The notes under the pieces were generated by a model. That model worked only from the letters and a program-made list of their open reading frames with translations, was not told where the DNA came from and ran no database searches. This document shows positions 1 to 6,809 of a stretch of DNA of 64,000 nucleotides, piece by piece (the stretch's first letter is position 1; each line of letters opens with the position of its first letter). The DNA is taken from positions 1,888,494 through 1,952,493 of the forward strand of contig NZ_CP160388.1 of assembly GCF_040732315.1 (NCBI RefSeq), written 5' to 3'. This stretch comes from Oryzisolibacter sp. LB2S (GTDB lineage: Bacteria; Pseudomonadota; Gammaproteobacteria; Burkholderiales; Burkholderiaceae_C). The position numbers and the translations under genes are program-made.

Positions 1-95
1 GCTGCAGGCATGGGTTTGTACGCAAACAAACATTCGTTGCGAATGAACATTAAGATGGCGCCCTCCCTCGCTAGCACGATGTCACAACAAGACTG

Positions 96-109
96 TTGCG
101 TCACATCAA
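96..109 (+). promoter_or_regulatory. Possible FNR/ANR box upstream of the oxidase operon
   Basis: The sequence reads TTGCG-TCAC-ATCAA, which matches the FNR/ANR consensus TTGAT-N4-ATCAA at 8 of 10 defined positions. It lies about 45 bp before the ccoN start codon. Oxygen control by FNR-type regulators is usual for cbb3-type oxidases, so the context supports it. The left half-site is imperfect and no clear -10 box could be fixed, so this is a candidate only. The rest of the 154 bp upstream of ccoN shows no other structure. Confidence 0.4.
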
Positions 110-154
110 CCGAGGGGCGTAAAACATGTCGACCGAAGTAAAAAGGACCCCACC

Positions 155-1810
155 ATGGACAGTGCCGTTTTGAGCCTTTTGGGCGCCTTCCTTCTGTCCA
201 TCATTGGGCTGTTCGTCTTCATCTGGTCGCTGCGCAAGGGCCTTCTCGTCGAGAACCCCAAGGCCGCCTCGGCCATCTTCGCCAAGGGTGAGATCGGTCA
301 CATCGACGACCCCGCGCTGGGCGCCGCCGGGCAGCAGCACTTTCAGGCCGCGGCCACCGAGCCCGGAGATTCCACGCATCTGCCCGATGCGGCCGAGATC
401 GAGGACCGCGTCGCCGCCGACCGCTCCAGCGCCTTTCCGGTCTTCATGTTCATTGCCTTCGCCTGCATGTGGCTGCTGTTTGGCGGCATCGCGGGCCTGA
501 CGGCCTCCCTCAAGCTGCACTGGCCCGACTGGCTGGTGAGCGAGGCCTGGATGACGTTTGGCCGCATCCGCACCGTGCACCTGACCGCCGTGCTCTATGG
601 CTGGATCACCAACGCCGAACTCGCCATCATCATCTGGCTCATGCCGCGTCTGCTGCGCCGGCCGCTGATCGGCTCGATGTGGATCATGATGGGCGGAGCC
701 CTTGTCAACACCGCAATTGCCAGCGGCATAGGCGCCATCGGCGCGGGCTGGACCGACGGCCTCGAATACCTGGAAATGCCCTGGCAGATCGGCATCTTCT
801 TTGCAGCCGGCATGGTCTGCATCATCGGCCCGGTGATGTACACCATGGCCAACCGCAAGGTCGAATCGCTGTATGTCACGACCTGGTACCACACGGCCGG
901 CCTGCTGTGGATCACCTTGCTGTTCATCGTCGGCAAGATGCCGGGTGTGCACTTTGGCGTGCAGCAGGCCGCCATGAACTGGTGGTACGGCCACAACGTG
1001 CTGGGCCTGTGGTTCACGCCCGTGGCCGTCGGCGCCATCTACTACTTTCTGCCCAAGATCATCGCGCGGCCCATACGCTCGTACAACCTGTCCATCCTGG
1101 GTTTCTGGACGCTGGCCTTCTTCTACGCCCAGGTGGGCGGCCACCACCTCGTGGGTGGGCCGGTGCCCGGCTGGCTCATCACGCTGTCCATCGTGCAGAG
1201 CATGATGATGATCATCCCGGTGCTCGCCTTCTCCATCAACATGGGGCTGACGATGAGGGGCCGCATGCGCCTGGCGAAATATTCGCCCACGCTGCGCTTC
1301 ATGATGTTCGGCGGGCTCATGTACCTGCTGTCGTCGCTGCAGGGCTCGTTCGAGGCGTTGCGCTCGGTGCAGCAGGTGGCCCACTTCACGCATTTCACCG
1401 TGGCCCACGCGCACCTCGGTGCCTATGGCTTCGTGACCATGGTGCTGTTTGGCGCCATCTACTTCATCATGCCGCGCATCATGCATTGGGAATGGCCCTT
1501 CCCCAGGCTGATCTCCTGGCATTTCTGGCTCGCCGCGATCGGCATCATGATTTATTTCGTGGGCCTGACCTACGGCGGCTGGTTGCAGGGCCTGGCCATG
1601 CTCGACGAGTCGCGCCCATTCATGGACTCCGTGGCGGTGACGATTCCGTGGCTGCAATGGCGCAGCGTCGGCGGCGGCCTGATGGTCGCAAGCCATCTGG
1701 TGTTCGTCTTCCACTTCCTGGCCATGGCGCTGCGCTTCGGCCCCGATCGTGCCGGCGCCGCACTGTTCTCTAACCAACCCAAGGCGGTGGAGCTCGCTCA
1801 TGGAGAATGA
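155..1810 (+). CDS. ccoN: cbb3-type cytochrome c oxidase subunit I (CcoN-like), 551 aa
   Basis: Catalytic subunit of a membrane heme-copper oxygen reductase that takes electrons from cytochrome c. The expected ligands are visible: low-spin heme His142, CuB ligands His280, His330 and His331, and the HAH pair His418/His420 for the two hemes. Tyr324 sits six residues before the HH pair, the place of the cross-linked catalytic Tyr in known CcoN, and the 44 and 50 residue spacings from His280 equal those in the Pseudomonas stutzeri enzyme. This argues for oxygen rather than nitric oxide reduction. The first 50 residues form an extra membrane helix followed by a basic then acidic stretch, resembling the small assembly protein CcoS. 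A purine-rich AAGGA site precedes the start. The gene overlaps ccoO by 11 bp. No ccoP with two hemes or ccoQ follows, so this is a variant operon. Confidence 0.9.
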   Translation: MDSAVLSLLGAFLLSIIGLFVFIWSLRKGLLVENPKAASAIFAKGEIGHIDDPALGAAGQQHFQAAATEPGDSTHLPDAAEIEDRVAADRSSAFPVFMFIAFACMWLLFGGIAGLTASLKLHWPDWLVSEAWMTFGRIRTVHLTAVLYGWITNAELAIIIWLMPRLLRRPLIGSMWIMMGGALVNTAIASGIGAIGAGWTDGLEYLEMPWQIGIFFAAGMVCIIGPVMYTMANRKVESLYVTTWYHTAGLLWITLLFIVGKMPGVHFGVQQAAMNWWYGHNVLGLWFTPVAVGAIYYFLPKIIARPIRSYNLSILGFWTLAFFYAQVGGHHLVGGPVPGWLITLSIVQSMMMIIPVLAFSINMGLTMRGRMRLAKYSPTLRFMMFGGLMYLLSSLQGSFEALRSVQQVAHFTHFTVAHAHLGAYGFVTMVLFGAIYFIMPRIMHWEWPFPRLISWHFWLAAIGIMIYFVGLTYGGWLQGLAMLDESRPFMDSVAVTIPWLQWRSVGGGLMVASHLVFVFHFLAMALRFGPDRAGAALFSNQPKAVELAHGE

Positions 1811-2447
1811 AAGCAAACTGACCGCAGGGGCCATGGTGACCTTTGCCATCGCCGTCTCTGCCCTGGTGATCCTGCCCTATGCGCAGGTGCGCGATGTGAA
1901 GCCCCCCGAGGGCCTCAAGCCCTATACCAGCGCCGAGCTGCGCGGACGCGCGACCTACATCGCCAACGGCTGCGTCTACTGCCACAGCCAGCAGCCGCGC
2001 TCGGAGAGCTTCGCCCCCGACGCCAAGCGCGGCTGGGGCCGTGCCTCGGTGCCGGGTGACTATTTCTACGACAAGCCGCATCTGCTGGGCAGCATGCGCA
2101 CGGGCCCGGACCTGTTCAACATCGGCGTGCGCCAGCCCAGCAAGGACTGGCACCTGGGCCATCTGTACCAGCCGCGCGCCTATGTGCCGGGCTCCATCAT
2201 GCCCTCCTACCCCTATCTCTTCGACATCAAGGACAAGGCCGAACCCGGCGAGGAGCCCATCAAGCTGCCGCCCGGCTACACGCCCGCGGGCAAGGTCGTG
2301 GTGCCCACGCCCGAGGCGCTCGACCTCGTGAAGTACCTGCAGGCACTCAAGCGCGACTATCCGGTGTTGCCACCCGAGCCGCACGAGGCCTCGGGCGCCA
2401 AGACCTCCTCCGCGACGCCGGCGCCCCAGCCCACGCCCGCTTCTTGA
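1800..2447 (+). CDS. ccoO: cbb3-type cytochrome c oxidase subunit II (CcoO-like)
   Basis: Membrane-anchored monoheme c-type cytochrome that passes electrons to CcoN. One transmembrane helix lies near residues 9-27, followed by a periplasmic domain with a single CVYCH heme site (Cys58, Cys61, His62), and a conserved segment ending in GSIMPSYPY whose Met is the likely sixth heme ligand. The C-terminal 25 residues are Pro/Ala-rich and probably unstructured. The start chosen here overlaps the end of ccoN by 11 bp and has GGTGGAG just upstream. An earlier in-frame start would add residues that belong to the ccoN reading frame. Length (215 aa) fits CcoO. Confidence 0.9.
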   Translation: MENESKLTAGAMVTFAIAVSALVILPYAQVRDVKPPEGLKPYTSAELRGRATYIANGCVYCHSQQPRSESFAPDAKRGWGRASVPGDYFYDKPHLLGSMRTGPDLFNIGVRQPSKDWHLGHLYQPRAYVPGSIMPSYPYLFDIKDKAEPGEEPIKLPPGYTPAGKVVVPTPEALDLVKYLQALKRDYPVLPPEPHEASGAKTSSATPAPQPTPAS

Positions 2448-2460
2448 AAGGACTGTGACC

Positions 2461-3057
2461 ATGAGCCAAGACCCGGTCACACGCGCACAACAGCGCGAGA
2501 ACGAAGACCCCGAAGAGGCCGTCCGCCCCATGCCCCTCGTGGCCCTGCTGATTGCGGCGGCCATGGTGGTCTGGGCGGTGATCTACATCCTGAACACCGA
2601 GCCCCTCACGCTCTCCCAGTATGGCGATCAGCGCACACGGGCCGAGCTCTCCGGCCCGGCCGCACCCGCCGCCGGCGCGGCCGTGGACGGCAAGGCCATC
2701 TTTGCGGCCCAGTGCGCGGCCTGCCACCAGGCCACGGGCGCGGGCCTGCCAGGGGTGTTCCCGCCGCTGGACGGGTCGGAATGGGTGCAGGGCGAGCCAC
2801 GCGTGCTGGCCAACATCCTGCTGCACGGCATCACGGGCGACATCACCGTCAAGGGCAACAAATACCAGGGCGCCATGCCCAGCTTCGCCCAGCTGTCCGA
2901 CGCCGAGCTCGCCGGCGTGGCCAGCTATATCCGCAGCAGCTGGTCCAACAAGGGGGATCCGCTGGATGCGAAGCTGTTCGAGGACGAGCGCAAGGCCGGA
3001 GCAGACCGCAAGACCCCGTTCGAAGGCGAGGCGGCACTCAAGGCCCTGACCCAGTGA
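2461..3057 (+). CDS. Membrane-anchored monoheme cytochrome c
   Basis: Third gene of the oxidase operon, 198 aa. A transmembrane helix (about residues 24-45) follows a charged cytoplasmic start. The periplasmic part is a class I cytochrome c domain with one CAACH heme site (Cys85, Cys88, His89) and a likely Met ligand in the GAMPSF segment. It takes the place of CcoP but has only one heme, whereas CcoP has two. It probably carries electrons to CcoN/CcoO. The ATG is preferred over a GTG two codons earlier because GAAAGGA lies at the proper distance. Cytochrome identity is sure; its exact role in the complex is inferred from position. Confidence 0.88.
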   Translation: MSQDPVTRAQQRENEDPEEAVRPMPLVALLIAAAMVVWAVIYILNTEPLTLSQYGDQRTRAELSGPAAPAAGAAVDGKAIFAAQCAACHQATGAGLPGVFPPLDGSEWVQGEPRVLANILLHGITGDITVKGNKYQGAMPSFAQLSDAELAGVASYIRSSWSNKGDPLDAKLFEDERKAGADRKTPFEGEAALKALTQ

Positions 3058-3064
3058 CCCGGCC

Positions 3065-3700
3065 ATGTGGCGCACCGCCCTGTTGAGCGCCCTGCTGGTG
3101 CTCGGCGGCGTGGCCACGGCGCGCTGGCTCACCTATGACTTCCAGGTCTGGACCGACGAAGGCGCGCGTCGCCTGGAGGTCGCGCTGCGGCCCGTGCCGG
3201 CGCCGGACGTGCGCGTCGAGGGTCCGCAGATGCAGGCCGCACCGCTGCCCTCGCTGCTGACCGACGGTGGCGCGGTCACCATCGTCGACTTCTTCTACAC
3301 GCATTGCGAGACCGTCTGCCTGTCGCTCGGCAGCAGCTTTCAGCAACTGCAGGCGGCCTTGCAGGCCGATCGGGCGGAGGGGAAACCATCGGGCGTGCGG
3401 CTGCTCTCCATCAGCTTTGACGGCGCACGCGATGACCGCGCCCAACTGGCCGCCTACGCCGCGGGCCTGCGCGCCGACGGCGACCTGTGGCGCTTTGTCC
3501 GCGTACCCGATCCCCGGCAGCAGCAGGCCCTGCTGCGCAGCCTGGGCGTGGTCGTGATACCCGACGGCCGGGGCGACTATGAACACAATGCGGCGCTGCT
3601 CATCTTCGACCGGCACGGCCGCATGGTGCGCATCTTCGATCTGGCAGAGCAGCAGCTGGCGCTGGACTATGCGCGCCACCTCGCACGGAGCGCACCGTGA
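3065..3700 (+). CDS. SCO1/SenC family copper chaperone
   Basis: Thioredoxin-fold periplasmic protein that delivers copper to, or keeps thiols reduced in, the oxidase metal centre. An N-terminal membrane anchor (about residues 4-20) is followed by the SCO metal site: CETVC (Cys81, Cys85) and His175 in EHNAALL. The usual pattern is CxxxC plus a distal His, all present. Length of 211 aa is normal. It begins 7 bp after the cytochrome c gene and its stop shares one base with the next start, so it is part of the oxidase operon. With a cbb3-type centre, CuB loading is the likely job. Confidence 0.88.
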   Translation: MWRTALLSALLVLGGVATARWLTYDFQVWTDEGARRLEVALRPVPAPDVRVEGPQMQAAPLPSLLTDGGAVTIVDFFYTHCETVCLSLGSSFQQLQAALQADRAEGKPSGVRLLSISFDGARDDRAQLAAYAAGLRADGDLWRFVRVPDPRQQQALLRSLGVVVIPDGRGDYEHNAALLIFDRHGRMVRIFDLAEQQLALDYARHLARSAP

Positions 3701-4314
3701 TGCTGCCGCCGCGCGCATGCGCCACACCCGCCAGGCAGGCCCTGGCGGGCCTGCTGCTGGCGGCGCTGCTGGCCATCCCGGCCTTGCGCGACTGGCTGCA
3801 GGCCAGCATGTGGCGCCACATGCTGCTGCAGTTCCCGCTGTGGCTGCTCACGGGCGCGCTTCTGGCCGCCGCGCTGCCGCCGCGCTTGCGTGGCGGCATT
3901 GCCCGCTGCAACGCCCATGGCATCGCCGGTCTGGTGGCGCTCGGTGTGGTGCTGTCGGTGCTCATGGTGCCGCGCGTGCTCGACCTCGCGCTGCGTGACG
4001 CAGGCATAGAGGTGGCCAAGTGCATGGCATTGCTTCTGGCAGGCGGGCTGCTGCGCCTGTCCTGGCGCGCCGCGGGAATGGTGGTGCAGGCCTTCTTCCT
4101 GGGCATGCAGCTGCCCATGATGGTGGTCGTCGGCCAGCTCTACGTCGACTCGCCCCTGCGCCTGTGCAACGCCTATCTGCAGGACGACCAGATACGCCTG
4201 GGTCATTGGCTCATTGGCCTGGCGGCCCTGGTTGGCATCGCCTGGCTGGCCCATGTCGCCTGGCAGTTGATTCGGCGCGAGGATGGTCGGCTGACGGACG
4301 CGACGCCGCAGTGA
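3700..4314 (+). CDS. Unknown multi-pass membrane protein of the oxidase operon
   Basis: A protein of 204 aa with about five hydrophobic segments (near residues 12-28, 36-58, 72-92, 102-140 and 160-185) and a charged, polar C-terminus. I do not recognise a named family. The HMLLQFPLWLLTG stretch loosely recalls heme-copper oxidase assembly proteins of the CtaG (DUF1404-like) type, but the similarity is weak. The start ATG overlaps the stop of the SCO gene (TGATG), implying translational coupling, and a GTG one codon earlier is an alternative. Its position at the end of an oxidase operon suggests an assembly or auxiliary subunit. Confidence 0.75.
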   Translation: MLPPRACATPARQALAGLLLAALLAIPALRDWLQASMWRHMLLQFPLWLLTGALLAAALPPRLRGGIARCNAHGIAGLVALGVVLSVLMVPRVLDLALRDAGIEVAKCMALLLAGGLLRLSWRAAGMVVQAFFLGMQLPMMVVVGQLYVDSPLRLCNAYLQDDQIRLGHWLIGLAALVGIAWLAHVAWQLIRREDGRLTDATPQ

Positions 4315-4425
4315 TCGCATCGCCACGGCGCCAACCTCGATGAGCCCGAAGCCGGCGCCCCAAGCGCCCGAGTTGCCATGGGCGGCACGGCCGAAGCCAT
4401 AGCCGTGTCCGGCACAATGGCGGCC

Positions 4426-4839
4426 ATGAGAGTTCTGCACACCATGTTGCGCGTTGGCAATCTCCAGCGCTCCATCGACTTCTACACCCAAGTGCTCGGC
4501 ATGCAGCTGCTGCGCACGTCGGACAACCCCGAGTACAAGTACTCGCTGGCCTTTGTCGGCTTCGAGGGCGGCAACCCCGGCCAGGCCGAGATCGAGCTGA
4601 CCTACAACTGGGGCGTCGAGAGCTACGAGCTCGGCACGGCCTACGGTCATATCGCCATAGGCGTGCCGGACGCCTATGCGGCCTGTGAACGGATCAAGGC
4701 GGCCGGCGGCCAGGTCACGCGCGAGGCAGGCCCCGTGATGGGCGGCACCACGGTGATCGCGTTCGTGACCGACCCCGATGGCTACAAGATCGAACTGATA
4801 CAGCGCGCCAGCGACGCGGCCGGAGGCGGTCTTCGCTGA
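4426..4839 (+). CDS. gloA: Lactoylglutathione lyase (glyoxalase I)
   Basis: Converts the hemithioacetal of methylglyoxal and glutathione to S-lactoylglutathione in the cytosol. Two beta-alpha-beta-beta-beta VOC modules are present, with the four metal ligands of the Ni/Co-type enzyme visible as His5, Glu57, His75 and Glu123, almost the same numbers as in E. coli GloA. Length is 137 aa, normal for the short bacterial form. An in-frame start 48 bp upstream would add 16 residues not found in the family; the chosen ATG gives the canonical [10 protein letters not shown] start, though no strong ribosome-binding site is seen. A clear terminator follows. Confidence 0.93.
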   Translation: MRVLHTMLRVGNLQRSIDFYTQVLGMQLLRTSDNPEYKYSLAFVGFEGGNPGQAEIELTYNWGVESYELGTAYGHIAIGVPDAYAACERIKAAGGQVTREAGPVMGGTTVIAFVTDPDGYKIELIQRASDAAGGGLR

Positions 4840-4853
4840 ACGCTGAGCACAAA

Positions 4854-4876
4854 AAAGCCCGGGCATCCCGGGCTTT
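4854..4876. terminator. Bidirectional intrinsic terminator between gloA and the OmpA-domain gene
   Basis: A perfect inverted repeat AAAGCCCGGG-CAT-CCCGGGCTTT with an A-run on the left and T-rich sequence on the right. It lies between two convergent genes and can end transcription from both. Confidence 0.9.
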
Positions 4877-4902
4877 CTAGTCTTTCTCGCGTAGGGGCCG
4901 CG

Positions 4903-5439
4903 TCAGGGCGCCAGCACGACTTCCACGCGACGCGCCTCGGCATTGCTGCCGCTGCCCTGGGTGACTTCGGGCTTCTTCAGCTCGATTCTGTCTTCGGCCA
5001 CACCCAGCGCCGTGAGTGCCTCGCGCACGGCCAGCGCGCGTTGCTTGGCCAGCTCCTCATTGAACGCGGCGTCGCCCGTGGCATCGTGAAAGCCCGAGAC
5101 CACGGCCGTCTTGCCGCCCTCGACCACGCCCTTGACGATCTCGGCCAGGGCCTCGTTGGCACCGGCGGCCAGATCGGCCTTGCCGGTGGCGAAGTAGAAC
5201 TTCACCACACCACCCTCGACGACCACCGTTGCCGCGTCATCGACCACGACCACCGAGCCAGGAGCTGCGGCCGCGCCCGCGCCGGCCGCCGCGGCCGCAG
5301 GTGCCGTGGGGGCATGGGCGATGCCGCGCTTGTAGACCACCACACCGACCACGGTGGAGACCACCAGGGCAATCAGGGCAAAGAGGAACCCGAGTGCGAA
5401 GCGTTGCTGGCTGTCGTCGTCGGAACTGCTGAAGGACAT
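4903..5439 (-). CDS. OmpA/MotB C-terminal domain protein with N-terminal membrane anchor
   Basis: Protein of 178 aa. A short polar start is followed by one transmembrane helix (about residues 14-36), an Ala/Pro-rich linker, and an OmpA-like peptidoglycan-binding domain from about residue 75 to the end. The domain core is visible: the FYFATGKADL segment, the VSGFHDATGDAAFNEELAKQRA segment corresponding to the usual GHTD...N..LS..RA, and a final RRVEVVL. The usual Arg of the peptidoglycan diaminopimelate pocket lies in NAEARRVE. It probably sits in the inner membrane facing the cell wall. GGGAG lies 9 bp before the start. Longer in-frame starts run antisense through chaC and are rejected. Confidence 0.85.
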   Translation of the reverse strand: MSFSSSDDDSQQRFALGFLFALIALVVSTVVGVVVYKRGIAHAPTAPAAAAAGAGAAAAPGSVVVVDDAATVVVEGGVVKFYFATGKADLAAGANEALAEIVKGVVEGGKTAVVSGFHDATGDAAFNEELAKQRALAVREALTALGVAEDRIELKKPEVTQGSGSNAEARRVEVVLAP

Positions 5440-5505
5440 GGTGAGTACTCCCGTGAATGAATAATGGACGCGTTGGACAAAACCCGTGGATTGTAGAGTC
5501 TCGCC

Positions 5506-6099
5506 ATGCCCCCGCTTGCCGCCCCCCTGCGCGACCCCGCCCCCATGCTCGAGCGCACGCTCGATGAATGGGGCGGACACGAAGACCTGTGGATCTTTGG
5601 CTATGGCTCGCTGATCTGGCGCCCGGATTTCGACTTCGTCGAGCGCCGGCCCGGCAAGGTGCATGGCTGGCACCGTGCGCTGAAGATGTGGAGCCGCGTC
5701 AACCGTGGCACGCCCGACTGCCCGGGTCTCGTGTTCGGCATGCTGCCCGGTGGCAGCTGCCGTGGCATGGTGTTTCGCGTGGCGTGCGGCCACGCGCGCC
5801 AGGTAATGGTGAATCTGTGGCAGCGCGAGATGGTGCTGGGCGTCTACGACCCGCGCTGGCTGCCCTGCCAGACGCCGCACGGCCAGGTGCGCGCCCTCGC
5901 CTTCACCCTGTCGCGGCGCAGCCCGAGCTACACGGGCGTGCTGGCCGACGAGGAGTACCGCCGCATCTTTGCCCAGGCCAGCGGCATCTATGGCAGCACG
6001 CGCGACTATGCCGAGGCCACGCATGCCGAGCTGCAGCGCATGGGCATACGCGACCGCGCACTGGCGCGCCTGATCGCCTTGACACGCGCGGCCGACTGA
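5506..6099 (+). CDS. chaC: Glutathione-specific gamma-glutamylcyclotransferase (ChaC family)
   Basis: Cytosolic enzyme that cleaves glutathione to 5-oxoproline and Cys-Gly. The family signature [12 protein letters not shown] lies at residues 31-42, followed by the conserved GWHR and SPSYTGVL segments. Length of 197 aa is close to bacterial ChaC. A second in-frame ATG 13 codons later could be the true start; upstream of the first only a weak GAG is seen. It stands alone between the divergent OmpA-domain gene and pdxH, close to gloA, which also acts on glutathione conjugates. The assignment to ChaC is firm; specificity is from the family. Confidence 0.9.
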   Translation: MPPLAAPLRDPAPMLERTLDEWGGHEDLWIFGYGSLIWRPDFDFVERRPGKVHGWHRALKMWSRVNRGTPDCPGLVFGMLPGGSCRGMVFRVACGHARQVMVNLWQREMVLGVYDPRWLPCQTPHGQVRALAFTLSRRSPSYTGVLADEEYRRIFAQASGIYGSTRDYAEATHAELQRMGIRDRALARLIALTRAAD

Positions 6100-6130
6100 G
6101 CGACGGCATAAGCGGCTGCACAATGGCGCC

Positions 6131-6784
6131 ATGAGCAAAAGCCCCCTTTCCTCCTCCATCGCCGACCTGCGCAAGAGCTATGAACGCGCCGAGTTGAGCG
6201 AAGACGCCTCCCACGCCGACCCGCTGCAACAGTTCGACCAATGGCTGCACGAGGCCATGGCGGCCCAGGTGCAGGAACCCAACGCCATGACCCTGGCCAC
6301 CGTGGGCAGCGACCTGCGCCCGAGCACGCGTGTCGTGCTCATCAAGGGCTACGACGCCGCGGGCATCGTCTGGTACACCAACTACGACAGCCGCAAGGGA
6401 CGCCAGCTCGCGGGCAACCCCTTTGCAGCACTGCAGTTTCACTGGGTGGAGCTCGAGCGCGTGGTGCGCATCGAGGGCGTGGTGGAGAAGGTCAGCGCCG
6501 AGGAGAGCGACCAGTACTTCCAGAGCCGCCCGCTGGACTCGCGCATCGGCGCCTGGGCCAGCCCGCAGAGCCAGGTCATCCCGGGCCGCAGCGTGCTGGT
6601 GACCAATGCCGCCAAGTACGGCGCGCAGTTTCTGCTGCACCCTCCACGCCCGCCGCACTGGGGCGGGTATCGCCTGCGGCCCGACCGGTGGGAGTTCTGG
6701 CAGGGCCGCAAGAGCCGGCTGCACGACCGGCTGAGCTACCGTCTGGAGGCAGGCGCCTGGGTGCGCGAACGGCTGGCACCCTGA
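6131..6784 (+). CDS. pdxH: Pyridoxamine 5'-phosphate oxidase
   Basis: FMN enzyme that oxidises pyridoxine or pyridoxamine 5'-phosphate to pyridoxal 5'-phosphate, the last step of vitamin B6 salvage. Family landmarks are present: [10 protein letters not shown] at the start, the FMN-binding RVVLIKGYD and [12 protein letters not shown] segments, [11 protein letters not shown], and the C-terminal dimer/active-site motif [20 protein letters not shown] written here in parts (WGGYRLRP then EFWQGR). Length of 217 aa is typical. It starts 31 bp after chaC on the same strand. The convergent TonB receptor gene ends 25 bp beyond its stop. Confidence 0.95.
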   Translation: MSKSPLSSSIADLRKSYERAELSEDASHADPLQQFDQWLHEAMAAQVQEPNAMTLATVGSDLRPSTRVVLIKGYDAAGIVWYTNYDSRKGRQLAGNPFAALQFHWVELERVVRIEGVVEKVSAEESDQYFQSRPLDSRIGAWASPQSQVIPGRSVLVTNAAKYGAQFLLHPPRPPHWGGYRLRPDRWEFWQGRKSRLHDRLSYRLEAGAWVRERLAP

Positions 6785-6809
6785 GCGACTGCCCCACATT
6801 CCCGCTGCC

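Noticed and set aside
101..1849. Very long open frames on the strand opposite to ccoN, and similar ones opposite most genes (for example at 13459-16227, 45800-48580 and 54143-57514).
   Set aside because: They arise from high GC at third codon positions. Their products are His/Arg/Gly/Ala-rich with no domains, while the opposite strand encodes clear families.
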